DNA from: Nonlabens xiamenensis
Lineage (GTDB): Bacteria > Bacteroidota > Bacteroidia > Flavobacteriales > Flavobacteriaceae
Assembly (NCBI RefSeq): GCF_003865345.1
Contig: NZ_RMVE01000004.1
Coordinates: 310,001-374,000, forward strand
Length of the DNA stretch: 64,000 nt
Reading direction: 5' to 3'
Part shown: positions 23,365 to 32,725 of the stretch, piece by piece
Numbering within the stretch: the first letter of the stretch is position 1
Layout of the letters: every line of letters starts with the position of its first letter
The notes under the pieces: generated by a model
Seen by the model: only the letters and a program-made list of their open reading frames with translations
Told to the model about the DNA's origin: nothing
Databases searched by the model: none
Made by a program: the position numbers and the translations under genes

Positions 23365-26349
23365 TTGGGAAAGTTATTTAGACCCAGTACCTACTTTAGT
23401 TTTATTTTTAGGGTCAACTTATCAGAATTTTTGAAACTGCTCCTCCCCTTTTTACTTTTATCCCTTGTTTTTTACTCAAATGCGCAAGAGCCCGTACGTC
23501 TGATCATTGATGAAAAAGTTGGATTACCGTCCAATGAGGTGTATGCGATTGAAGAAGATAGCCAAGGTTTTGTATGGCTGGCTACCAACAAAGGTTTGAT
23601 TAGATATGATGGAGCGATATTTAAAAGCTATGATCATCCTCAACAACGCGGACTTTCCATTTTTGAACCTTTTGTAGATGAACAGGATCGGGTTTGGTGC
23701 ATGAATATTTCTGGACAGGTATTTTATGCAAAAGATGATCAATTTGAACTAGTTGCAGATCTCAAAGATGAACTGAAAGGTTCACTCGCTTCTATTGTAG
23801 CCAATGAAAATTACTTAATTGTGTCCATGTTTTTAAAGAATATCATCATCGATTTAAAAACTGGAAAACAACATATTGAAAAGTTACGTCGGAAGGATGA
23901 TGAAAACTCTGTTTCCTATGGACTGAATAAAAGTTACGACAAGCAATTCTTCCAAACCCTCAATGCCCATATACGTATTTTCAAAGAAGGTTCTTTTGTA
24001 AAAGACAGGCCTTTGCCTAAAAGCCTTATACCATCTAAAAGACGACCGAGACCAATCCAGCTGCTCAAAAACAATAACGGGCATTTTTGCATTTTACAGC
24101 AGATTCCCTATCTGCAAACTAAGTTCTTTGTAATGAAGGGTCAGCAATGGCTGGATCTGAAAGTCCCTGATTCTTTTCATAAGGTCAATATTATAATGGC
24201 ACAATTCATAGACGACAAATTGTGGTGTTCTACGAACAAAGGCTTATTCGTGTTTTCAATTAGTGAAGATTCTTTGATTCTAGAGGCAACTTACCTCAAA
24301 GGCACTTTCACCACTGATTTTTTTCAAGATAACGACCGCAATATATGGGTCAGCACCTTGCGGAAGGGACTGGTCATTATGCCCAATATTTATGTTAAAC
24401 AATTGGACCTCAATGGCCGACTACCAAAAAGACTTGAAAAAATAGAAAATGATGAGCTATTGATAGGCTTTGAGTCTGGCGAGGTAAGTTTACTCAACAC
24501 TCAGCATCAGCAGCAATTTCTCGATATGCCTACCTCCTCACCAGTGAGTAGTATTATGCATGATCCGGAAAATCGGCGAACTTTCATTTTCCAAAAAGCG
24601 CTCAATTACCTCTACACCCGTGAAAATAATAGGCTTACTGAGATAAAGGAACCTTTGGCAACAGTCAAGGACGCTGCTCTTATTCATCAAGATACGATGA
24701 TTGCAGCCCTAGCAACCACGCTCATCACTACCTCTATTAACAAAGATCAATTTGCCACCAAAGAAAATTACCAACTTTTAAAAAATAAGAGGGGTTATGC
24801 TGTGCTTTATGATTCAGTAAATAAAACCAAATATTTTGCCGCAGTAGATGGTTTGTATTACCAAAAAAACGGTGTTGACATGCAACTCCTCTACTACAAA
24901 GGGTCTCCTTTATTCATTCGCAAACTACTGCTGGACCAGAATGGATTTGTTTGGGCCTGTAGTTTTAAAAATGGTATTTATAAAATCGATCAACAAGAGG
25001 TTGTCAAACACCTACATACGCAAAACGGGCTCACCTCGGCCGTAGTCAATGCCATCGCATTGGATAAGAACCATCTTTGGATTGCAACCGAAAACAGTCT
25101 GCTGCGATATGATACAGTAACTGGCGAAATCCGATCCCTGGGTACCAATGATGGCTTGCCTTCCTATGCCATCATCGACATGGCCATTACCGAGAAGTAT
25201 ATTTACATGAATACGGCTCAAGAAGTATTTCAACTCAAAAAGGATAAAGTGTTTAAACCAAACATCATTCCTGAATATTACTTTACAGAAGTGCTTATCA
25301 ATGGTAAAGAACAGCAGCAACAATCCGTTTATACAGTCCCTGATCAAGAAACCAGTACAGTCATAAGTTTCAATGCAAACGGCCTGCGCGGTTTAACCAG
25401 CAGTTCGTTTCAGTACCGTATCAAAGACCACACAGATTGGACAGTGTTACCTGTGGGAAGTAATTCAGTTCAGTTTGCCTCTCTTCCCGTTGGTAGTATC
25501 ACATTTGAGCTCCAACAAAAGGAGAGCAATGTCACAAAGCACCTGTATTTTAAGGTTCAACAGGTTTTCTACAAAACACTTTGGTTTTGGGCTTTAATGG
25601 CAGGCATAATCATAGGAGGTATTATTTTTTATTATAGACGGTTGTTACGCTTTCGCGAAAGCGAAAAAAATAAGGAACTGCGCAATCTCGCCCTGGATAA
25701 CGAACTAGTGTCCCTTCGTTTGGAGAACTTAAGATCACAAATGAATCCGCATTTTATATTCAACGCCCTCAATTCCATCCAAGAATACATTATCAATAAC
25801 GAAAAAAACCTTGCGAGCTCTTATCTGGTAAAGTTCTCCAGATTGATCCGGATGTATCTGGAACAGTCGCGGGAGCATCATATTATGCTAGAAGTCGAAA
25901 TAAAAGCTTTACAACTCTACCTCGAATTAGAAAAAGTGCGCTTTGAGGAGAAACTAAACTATCAACTTGAAGTTGATCCAGTCCTCGACATTCAAAAAGT
26001 AATGGTTCCACCATTATTTATTCAACCCTACGTAGAAAATGCTTTGAAGCACGGATTGCTCCACAAAAAAACTAATCGTCGTTTACACATCTCTTTTAGC
26101 TGGGATAAAGAGCACAACCGCCTAATTGTTTCGGTCGAAGATAATGGAGTAGGACGGGCAAAAGCAGCTGCCATTCAAGCAGAGCGCAGCGATTATCATA
26201 GAAGTTTTGCTACCTATGCCAACACCCAACGGGTAGAATTACTTAATAGAAAACGAGAAAATAATATTGAAGTAGAAATAGTGGATTTGACTTCTAGTGA
26301 GGGGCAGCCATTGGGCACTAGAATCTGCATTTCCATACCACAAGCGTAA
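23365..26349 (+). CDS. propeller-type sensor histidine kinase (LytS/YehU-like)
   Basis: This is a ~994-residue membrane sensor. A signal-like segment (LKLLLPFLLLSLVFYSNAQ) is followed by a periplasmic two-component-regulator propeller (repeats such as EEDSQGFVWLATNKGLIRYD and LDKNHLWIATENSLLRYD), and a Y_Y_Y-type domain before the membrane helix (about 739-757). The cytoplasmic kinase core has MNPHFIFNALNSIQEYI with phospho-acceptor His796, then an ATPase domain (PYVENALKHGL, VEDNGVGRAKA). The start is not ATG: TTG at 23365 is used here, and TTG at 23431, giving a compact signal peptide, is the alternative. A palindrome copy encodes RFRES just after the membrane helix. The LytTR regulator follows after 4 bases. 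Confidence 0.88.
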   Translation: MGKLFRPSTYFSFIFRVNLSEFLKLLLPFLLLSLVFYSNAQEPVRLIIDEKVGLPSNEVYAIEEDSQGFVWLATNKGLIRYDGAIFKSYDHPQQRGLSIFEPFVDEQDRVWCMNISGQVFYAKDDQFELVADLKDELKGSLASIVANENYLIVSMFLKNIIIDLKTGKQHIEKLRRKDDENSVSYGLNKSYDKQFFQTLNAHIRIFKEGSFVKDRPLPKSLIPSKRRPRPIQLLKNNNGHFCILQQIPYLQTKFFVMKGQQWLDLKVPDSFHKVNIIMAQFIDDKLWCSTNKGLFVFSISEDSLILEATYLKGTFTTDFFQDNDRNIWVSTLRKGLVIMPNIYVKQLDLNGRLPKRLEKIENDELLIGFESGEVSLLNTQHQQQFLDMPTSSPVSSIMHDPENRRTFIFQKALNYLYTRENNRLTEIKEPLATVKDAALIHQDTMIAALATTLITTSINKDQFATKENYQLLKNKRGYAVLYDSVNKTKYFAAVDGLYYQKNGVDMQLLYYKGSPLFIRKLLLDQNGFVWACSFKNGIYKIDQQEVVKHLHTQNGLTSAVVNAIALDKNHLWIATENSLLRYDTVTGEIRSLGTNDGLPSYAIIDMAITEKYIYMNTAQEVFQLKKDKVFKPNIIPEYYFTEVLINGKEQQQQSVYTVPDQETSTVISFNANGLRGLTSSSFQYRIKDHTDWTVLPVGSNSVQFASLPVGSITFELQQKESNVTKHLYFKVQQVFYKTLWFWALMAGIIIGGIIFYYRRLLRFRESEKNKELRNLALDNELVSLRLENLRSQMNPHFIFNALNSIQEYIINNEKNLASSYLVKFSRLIRMYLEQSREHHIMLEVEIKALQLYLELEKVRFEEKLNYQLEVDPVLDIQKVMVPPLFIQPYVENALKHGLLHKKTNRRLHISFSWDKEHNRLIVSVEDNGVGRAKAAAIQAERSDYHRSFATYANTQRVELLNRKRENNIEVEIVDLTSSEGQPLGTRICISIPQA
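25648..25663. repeat. interspersed palindrome CGCTTTCGCGAAAGCG, exact copy 4
   Basis: Exact 16-bp copy in the kinase gene, read as RFRES right after the membrane helix. Confidence 0.95.
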
Positions 26350-26353
26350 ACCT

Positions 26354-27106
26354 ATGAAAGCAATAATAATCGACGACGAAAACAAAGCAAGAAGCTTATT
26401 ACACTCCATGCTTCAGGAACACTGTCCTGATATCACTGCGTATTTTCAAGCCGATGAGCTGGAGCAAGGTGTCGCGATCATTAAAAATGAGCAGCCCGAT
26501 TTAGTGTTTTTGGATATAGAGATGCCGCGTTATTCTGGATTACAGATTCTAGATTTTTTTGACAATCAGCCCGTAGACTTTCAGATCATATTTACCACGG
26601 CTTATAATCAGTATGCGATTGATGCTTTCAAACTCAGTGCAGTTGATTATCTACTCAAACCTATCGGCCATGAAGAGCTCAAACAGGCGGTCCAAAAGGC
26701 GATCGATTTAAAAGATCAATATAGTATTACCAATAATTTACAAGAACTCAAGAAGTCTTTTAAAACGCTAGCTGCCAATAAGATCGCGCTAGATGTACCT
26801 CGAGGACTGTTATTTATCAATCACAGTGATATTTTATACATGGAAGCTGACGGAATGTATACAACGGTCTATATGAAAGGTGACAAAAAGGAGCTCATCT
26901 GTAAACCATTAAAACACTTTGCCGACCAACTAGAAGAGGGTGCCTTATTCTACAAACCTCATCGCTCCTATTTGGTCAACATCAATTCCATTAAAGAGTT
27001 CAACAAAAAGGAAGGTGGGCATTTGTTGATGGAGAACAATGCTATCGTCCCTATCTCAAGAGTGAAGCGAGAAGAATTCTTTGAGATTATTAAGGAACTA
27101 TTTTAG
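26354..27106 (+). CDS. LytTR-family response regulator
   Basis: This 250-residue protein has a receiver domain (MKAIIIDDENKARSLL, phospho-acceptor Asp54 in VFLDIEMPRYSG, conserved Lys in DYLLKPI) and a C-terminal LytTR DNA-binding domain (about 150-250, with ILYMEADGMYTTVY, FYKPHRSYLVNINSIKEF and IVPISRVKREEF). It is the partner of the kinase immediately upstream. The ATG at 26354 lies 4 bases after the kinase stop; the in-frame start at 26297 would overlap the kinase and is not needed. The target genes are unknown; the secreted protein downstream is a candidate only by position. Confidence 0.92.
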   Translation: MKAIIIDDENKARSLLHSMLQEHCPDITAYFQADELEQGVAIIKNEQPDLVFLDIEMPRYSGLQILDFFDNQPVDFQIIFTTAYNQYAIDAFKLSAVDYLLKPIGHEELKQAVQKAIDLKDQYSITNNLQELKKSFKTLAANKIALDVPRGLLFINHSDILYMEADGMYTTVYMKGDKKELICKPLKHFADQLEEGALFYKPHRSYLVNINSIKEFNKKEGGHLLMENNAIVPISRVKREEFFEIIKELF

Positions 27107-27125
27107 CCCAACCCAACCCAACCCA
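27107..27125 (+). repeat. short tandem repeat CCCAA
   Basis: Three CCCAA units plus CCCA start directly after the regulator's stop codon. A low-complexity stretch this short may be chance. Confidence 0.6.
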
Positions 27126-27275
27126 GTCTATCCCATTTAACGAGAGGCTGAATTCGCAGTCCGCAACGAATTGAACGTTTCAGAAACCCAAACGGCAATT
27201 CAGAAAGCAAATTGATTTTGAGACTATTTATACTACAAATTTGCCTTTGTAATTAATAATCAAACAAATTCAATC

Positions 27276-29969
27276 ATGAAAAAATCATTACTCATCATCA
27301 CATTCCTCCTAAGCTTGTGTGGGAGTGCACAAACCGTTATTTACGTTGATGCGAGTGCTACAGGAGCAAATAATGGTAGCAGCTGGGCAAATGCTTATAC
27401 CAGTCTGGCCACTGCAACGTCTAATCATTCCAATACTCAAATTTGGATTGCAGCTGGAACCTACAGCCCTGGTCCTGCCGTTAGTGACCGTATAAGATGC
27501 ACGTCTAACACTGAACTTTATGGCGGTTTCAACGGAACTGAAGCAGTGCTAACTCAGCGTGATTGGATAGATAATCCCACAATCATCGATGGTGATGTGA
27601 ATGGTGATGACACCGGGAGTTTAAGTTATACCAATTCAACAAAAACTGATAATAACTATCGACTTCTACAAACTGCCGGGCCTAACATCGTATATGATGG
27701 TTTGATTTTAAAAAATGCAGCTGCACTAGGAACAACAAATAGTGATAAGGAAGGAAGTGCGATGATTGTCCAAAAAGACACACAAATACGCAACTGTATA
27801 TTTGAAAGTAATATCGCTGCTAGAGGTGGTACCATCTCAGTAGGTGGTCCTATTACTGGAGCTACAATTAGAGTTACAAATTCGCAATTCAAAAATAATC
27901 TGGCAGCTTTTGCCAATGCATTTTATAGTGACCGTGATGATGTAAAATTGGTGATCGCTAATAGCTTAATCAATGACAATACAAATAGCAGCTCTTCTGG
28001 TGTTAGTGGTGCTGGTAATCTTTTCTGGTTTAGAACAGGTGGTAATGGTGAAAACAGCCTCACGATGACTAACTGCACCGTGACCAATAACACCTACAGC
28101 AACAACGCCTCAGCGCAAGGACATATTAGAGTAGATGGAATATTAAATGATGGTGATTACAAATTTTACAATAATATTTTCTATGGTAATCAGGTCAATT
28201 ATAACGTAATTGTCCTTACTAATAACGCTTCACCAGACCTAATAGATGTACAAAACAATATTGATGAAGATGCATTTTCTAATATTGCCAACAATGGTAG
28301 CAGTAGAATTAACTTAAACAACATTGCTGCAAATCCGCTTTTTATTGATACCGCTATGCAGAACTATCGGTTAGGCATAAACTCTCCTGCTATTAATAGT
28401 GGAGATATTAATTTATATGCGGCTAGCTTTCCCAACATCGATTTAGATGGAAACGGCAGGTTTGCAGGAACATCCATAGATCGCGGTTGTTATGAATCTT
28501 CTTCTACTCAAGGACCTAGTAGACCTATAGTTTACGTTAATCCCAATGCATCAGGAAGCAACGATGGAACTTCATGGACAAACGCTTATACTGATCTCCA
28601 AACGGCCTTTTTAAACGCACAAGGTAAAGAAGTCTGGATTGCGTCTGGAACATATATAAGACCTAGCAATGCTTCAAAAAATTATGTTTGGGAAATTTTT
28701 ACAAACACTTCAATTTACGGTGGCTTTGATGGCACTGAAACTATGTTGAATCAAAGGGATTATATAGCCAACCCGACAATTTTATCTGGTGACTTTAATG
28801 GTGATGACAACACCAATATGGATTATAGTGTAGGGGCTGCGACAAAAACAGACAATAATCTACGCGTAGCGATTGTACGAGGTTCGAATGTTGAAATTGA
28901 TGGAATAACCTTCACAGGAGGTCACGCATTCTCGTTGGGTATTTTACAAGGTGCTGCACTTGCTATTGCTATAGATACAAAAGTTTCCAATTGTGTTTTT
29001 GATAACAATACAGCTGAAAGAGGTGGCGCTGGGGTTTTAGTCTACGATACAAACGGATTGAATTCAGGTACAACAAGATTTACGAATTGTATTTTTAAAA
29101 GAAATAGGGCATGGTTTGCCTCTGCTATATATGTGGAAACTAATAGAAACACCTATAAGTTAGAACTATTAGGGTGTAGCTTTGAACAAAACAATACGGG
29201 AACAACTACACAACCTAATAACCCTGCTGGAATTGTGTGGTTACGTAATCAAGCCGCAAGTAATGTAAATTCAGATTTTGATGCTATTAATTGTACGATA
29301 GCTGGAAACACAGGCACTCATAATGATTCTAGGTATACCCATTTCCACCTAACTAAGTTATTAGGTAACTCTGAGTATAGAGGTTTTAATAATATCTTTT
29401 ATGACAACACTCAGAATTTGACCAATGGTTCTTCACCTACACCTGCCTTTGGAGTTAGTGGCGGTAGTCGCAACTTTACCATAGATACTAATATAGACGA
29501 ACACAATTTTGCCAACTTAGGAACCACAGCCTTAAATACAACCACTACAGCTCCTGGATTTATAAACGCGTCAACTGGTGATTATCGCATCATGATGGGC
29601 TCTGTTGCCGCTGGTTCTGGTAATGCTACATTGAATTCACCCGACACACCAGACCAAGATTATTTCGGCTTATTGAGAAACAATAACGGTTGGGATATTG
29701 GAGCTTATAGCTCACTATCGACAGCAAGCACCCATGACCTAACGACTGTAAAAGCTAGCCTTTACCCTAATCCAGCAAGTGATATAATGAACGTAGAGTT
29801 GTTTAATTCCGCTTTCGCGAAAGCATATATATATAACTTGCAAGGTCAGCAGGTAGCTACATCAATTGAGGCCAGCATTCCCGTAGCTGATTTACAAGCT
29901 GGTATGTACTTGATAAAAGTAGAAACCACGGATGGTGCGACCGTATCGCAAAAATTTGTAAAGAGATGA
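27276..29969 (+). CDS. large secreted beta-helix-like protein with T9SS type A sorting domain
   Basis: This is an 897-residue surface protein. The signal peptide MKKSLLIITFLLSLCGSAQ is followed by two related halves. The first begins VIYVDASATGANNGSSWANA and the second, near residue 414, IVYVNPNASGSNDGTSWTNA. Each continues through ELYGGFNGTEAVLTQRDW / SIYGGFDGTETMLNQRDY and DGDVNGDD / SGDFNGDD, so the gene arose by internal duplication. The pattern (VWIASGTY, NCIFKRN, NNIFY) suggests parallel beta-helix repeats. The C-terminal ~75 residues (ASLYPNPASDIMNVELF ... VSQKFVKR) are a T9SS type A sorting domain. A 15/16 palindrome copy in this domain encodes AFAKA. Confidence 0.85.
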   Translation: MKKSLLIITFLLSLCGSAQTVIYVDASATGANNGSSWANAYTSLATATSNHSNTQIWIAAGTYSPGPAVSDRIRCTSNTELYGGFNGTEAVLTQRDWIDNPTIIDGDVNGDDTGSLSYTNSTKTDNNYRLLQTAGPNIVYDGLILKNAAALGTTNSDKEGSAMIVQKDTQIRNCIFESNIAARGGTISVGGPITGATIRVTNSQFKNNLAAFANAFYSDRDDVKLVIANSLINDNTNSSSSGVSGAGNLFWFRTGGNGENSLTMTNCTVTNNTYSNNASAQGHIRVDGILNDGDYKFYNNIFYGNQVNYNVIVLTNNASPDLIDVQNNIDEDAFSNIANNGSSRINLNNIAANPLFIDTAMQNYRLGINSPAINSGDINLYAASFPNIDLDGNGRFAGTSIDRGCYESSSTQGPSRPIVYVNPNASGSNDGTSWTNAYTDLQTAFLNAQGKEVWIASGTYIRPSNASKNYVWEIFTNTSIYGGFDGTETMLNQRDYIANPTILSGDFNGDDNTNMDYSVGAATKTDNNLRVAIVRGSNVEIDGITFTGGHAFSLGILQGAALAIAIDTKVSNCVFDNNTAERGGAGVLVYDTNGLNSGTTRFTNCIFKRNRAWFASAIYVETNRNTYKLELLGCSFEQNNTGTTTQPNNPAGIVWLRNQAASNVNSDFDAINCTIAGNTGTHNDSRYTHFHLTKLLGNSEYRGFNNIFYDNTQNLTNGSSPTPAFGVSGGSRNFTIDTNIDEHNFANLGTTALNTTTTAPGFINASTGDYRIMMGSVAAGSGNATLNSPDTPDQDYFGLLRNNNGWDIGAYSSLSTASTHDLTTVKASLYPNPASDIMNVELFNSAFAKAYIYNLQGQQVATSIEASIPVADLQAGMYLIKVETTDGATVSQKFVKR
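29810..29825. repeat. interspersed palindrome, 15/16 copy
   Basis: CGCTTTCGCGAAAGCA: the last base differs. It lies within the T9SS sorting-domain codons and is read as AFAKA. Confidence 0.9.
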
Positions 29970-30048
29970 TGAAATCTGATATCCTTCATGGTGTATGGAA
30001 CTCAAATGATTGATAAAAGAATATCCTGACATGATAAGGATGATTATG

Positions 30049-30083
30049 AAACGAGTCGTTTTTTAGGGGAACGGCTCGTTTTT
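30049..30083 (+). terminator. rho-independent terminator after the beta-helix protein gene
   Basis: Stem AACGAGTCGTT pairs with AACGGCTCGTT (one G-U pair) around a T/A/G loop, followed by TTTTT. Confidence 0.75.
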
Positions 30084-30111
30084 ATTTGATGAATTTAGCT
30101 AAATTTAAGCT

Positions 30112-30552
30112 ATGAAACAGCTATTGATGTTGTCGGCTTTTTTGATTTCTGGATCTGTATGGACTCAAGAGTTAGCCGGGGACAATCTTCGGGAATACAA
30201 TCTCTTTATTATTCCCAGTCCACAAATACAGGTGACGCTCAGCCTGGATAGTAACCGCATTGTTAATCCCAAAACTGGATTTTCAGTGACTCCCGGCGTA
30301 ACAACTATTGACATGGTCGCCATCTACAACGAGTCTCAACAATACCAAGAGAAAGAATATATCCCCAACCAAAACACTGATTTTGGCCGACTACGATTTA
30401 AGTCTGACGACCGCGGAGTTAACTTCTCCATTCAAGACAATGATAATTTTGCTCGGGAATTCCGCCGGACCAATCCCGCCTTTTTTGAGGCCAATCGCAA
30501 TACTGCGCTTCATCGCTCCTACAACCCCTTGTCCTGTTATCGTTCTTGGTAG
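30112..30552 (+). CDS. small secreted protein of unknown function
   Basis: This is a 146-residue protein with a signal peptide (MKQLLMLSAFLISGSVWTQ). No motif is recognised. The last ~15 residues (SYNPLSCYRSW) look out of character, and in another frame an open hydrophobic stretch runs on to about 30665, so a late frameshift is possible but unproven. A fragment (AFFEANRNTAL) faintly resembles the secreted protein at 22840. The gene is probably expressed alone after the terminator at 30049-30083. Confidence 0.45.
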   Translation: MKQLLMLSAFLISGSVWTQELAGDNLREYNLFIIPSPQIQVTLSLDSNRIVNPKTGFSVTPGVTTIDMVAIYNESQQYQEKEYIPNQNTDFGRLRFKSDDRGVNFSIQDNDNFAREFRRTNPAFFEANRNTALHRSYNPLSCYRSW

Positions 30553-30825
30553 GACATTTTGGTCTCGTCTCGATTGACTGGCTCTGGAAACAAAAGTGGG
30601 TGAAAGTAGAGATCATCATAAGAATGATGACATTCTCGCTCCTGACACCAGCGATGTTAATGTAAATCTGGAAAATTTTATAAGTGGATGACTTCAATAA
30701 AGTACGCCAAAACCTATTCACCGCCCAACCTACATATTAGATCAGGGTTCCAAGATCAAAATTCTTGCTTCTCAATGACCAAGGAATTATTTATCGCCAT
30801 AGATCAGGAATTCGAACATAAGAAA

Positions 30826-32337
30826 TTAATAGAGCGTTATGATCTTGATGAATTCATAAGGATCTTGACCGAACCTTGCTGTAAATTCGTCTGATGGAAC
30901 ACTACCTAAGGTAGAGTTCCCACTTAATACTGAACCCCACAAATCTACCCTATAAGTTCCAGGGTCGAGAAAACCCGTAAAAGTACCTGAGTTGTATACA
31001 AATCCGGTAGAGATGTAACCACCACCTGATGCAGCATTGGTATAACTTTGTCCCGTGAGGCCTTCCACAAAATTACTGACTATTGTATTGGTAGACGTGT
31101 CTACAATGTTGATAAAGTTATGAGCGACTTTAGGCTTCCCATCTGTTACAGGACCGTTGTTGGCGGCATTAAAGAAACTTACCGATACACTATAGGTTAC
31201 TAAGACCAATGTGCGACTGGTCACCGTAAAGTTTCCACTAGAAGACAAGAATCCGGATGCTAGATCACCATTAGTCCCTGTAGACAGAGATATTGCTCCT
31301 GGTTGACCTTCATCTGGCATGAAGTTAGTATCATTCAATGCATTTTCAGCATTGGCTGGAGTTGCTGGAATAACGAGGTTTCCATTTGCATCAGCATGGA
31401 CACTGACTGGTCTAGTTCCATTGTTGTTGGCGTTGTTGGCCGCGCTCAGCCCGTCGATCCGCATAGTAGCTCCAGCTCCTGCGAGATGAAGATCAGTCTG
31501 CGGGTTGAAGGTACCTATTCCCACCCTATCAGTTCCTGAATTGACATAAAATGTGAAGTCCCGATTGACCGTATTCATCCAGAAATCAATGTCCCTATTT
31601 CGGGAGTTGAGTACAGAATTGCTGTTTCCAGCCAAGAAATGATTATAGTTCCCTGTATCATCCGATATCGTAAACATACCACCATTATTGGATGAGATTA
31701 CTGCCCCTAAGTTATCTGATGGAGTATTCAAGTTGTTCCGATAGAAAAAAGTTCTTTTCAAGGAAGTATCACCATTGTCATTAAATGCTGCATTTGAAGT
31801 TAAAAGGTTAGCATTGGCATTATTACTCTGAGCACTTATGAATAATGATGCGTTAACTCCTGTACCCATATGAATGGACGCCGCATTTGTATCGTCAGAA
31901 TTTTGAAAAGAAATACCCGTTTGAGATAAGTTATCCGTGCGTTTCAGTTGCAAGGCACTGCGACCATTACTTCCTGTAAATTTTAGGTCATTGTTACCCA
32001 AAGTAACTTCTCTATTTTCGGTAATCTCTCCATCGCCAGTGTATAAATTGTATGTAGAAATGGGAATCCATTGGTCTGTACCATTCCAATAATAAAAACC
32101 CGTCCCAGTTAAGGCGTTGGTATTATAAACAATTAAACCCTCCGTCGAACTTCCGGTTAACGGAGCTATAGTAGTGAGGTCGTCAATATCAAGTCTAGGA
32201 AATAAAATTCCTTTATCGGTAGAAACCATATCCAATATCGCTCCAGGATCAGGGTTATCTGTATTTAAACCAATCTGTGCAGAAAGACTTAAACTTAAAA
32301 CTATGAATAAGGACGTTAGAGTAAAGGAGGATTTCAT
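30826..32337 (-). CDS. large secreted protein, tail-fibre-like repeat type
   Basis: This is a 503-residue protein with a signal peptide (MKSSFTLTSLFIVLSLSLSAQ). The start of the mature part, GLNTDNPDPGAILDMVSTDK with GILFPRLD, and the later DRVGIGTFNPQTDLHLAGAG are phrases common in flavobacterial secreted proteins related to fibre or head-domain proteins. The body is rich in Asn, Ser, Gly and Thr. No T9SS sorting domain or catalytic motif is visible at the C-terminus (FGQDPYEFIKIITLY). A role in adhesion or the extracellular matrix is an inference. Confidence 0.7.
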   Translation of the reverse strand: MKSSFTLTSLFIVLSLSLSAQIGLNTDNPDPGAILDMVSTDKGILFPRLDIDDLTTIAPLTGSSTEGLIVYNTNALTGTGFYYWNGTDQWIPISTYNLYTGDGEITENREVTLGNNDLKFTGSNGRSALQLKRTDNLSQTGISFQNSDDTNAASIHMGTGVNASLFISAQSNNANANLLTSNAAFNDNGDTSLKRTFFYRNNLNTPSDNLGAVISSNNGGMFTISDDTGNYNHFLAGNSNSVLNSRNRDIDFWMNTVNRDFTFYVNSGTDRVGIGTFNPQTDLHLAGAGATMRIDGLSAANNANNNGTRPVSVHADANGNLVIPATPANAENALNDTNFMPDEGQPGAISLSTGTNGDLASGFLSSSGNFTVTSRTLVLVTYSVSVSFFNAANNGPVTDGKPKVAHNFINIVDTSTNTIVSNFVEGLTGQSYTNAASGGGYISTGFVYNSGTFTGFLDPGTYRVDLWGSVLSGNSTLGSVPSDEFTARFGQDPYEFIKIITLY

Positions 32338-32725
32338 TTCAGAGGAGGTTTATAGTTTTCAATGATCTATTCTTCAGACAATTAATATCAATTTTCTGCC
32401 GTACACAGCAACGCACGAAGATAAAAGATTTTGATCATAAAAGACTGAATTTTAATAGTTAGCATTTTAAAAGAGTCATTCGTCGATAAAATCAATATTC
32501 AACATAGTCATTGAGTCTGGCTTTCTCGATAATCAGTATTAAAGATGCAATTAATAATAATTCTCTAAAATGACAATATTGATTAAGATTTCTTTATTAT
32601 CGATTGACATGATGAATAGGGTATGAAATTTCAATTTCCCGACCATCTATTATAGAATAGGTGTTGGTTCCGCTTTCGCGAAAGCGAATACATCCATTAT
32701 CTTTACCCTTCAAAAAAAGCAAGTC
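32338..32725. other. 388-bp AT-rich intergenic region with palindrome
   Basis: This region separates two divergent genes. It is very AT-rich and should hold both promoters. A palindrome copy lies at 32671-32686, and a weaker box TATCTTTA (32698-32705) lies 20 bases before the pepT start. No ORF of note or RNA gene is seen. Confidence 0.6.
32671..32686. repeat. interspersed palindrome CGCTTTCGCGAAAGCG, exact copy 5 (intergenic)
   Basis: Exact 16-bp copy 40 bases upstream of the pepT ATG and 11 bases upstream of its likely -7 box. Confidence 0.95.

Noticed and set aside
30419-30721. A 100-codon minus-strand ORF overlapping the end of the 30112 gene
   Set aside because: No recognisable domain, unusual composition (many Cys, Trp and Arg), and it overlaps a better-supported frame. 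Considered chance.
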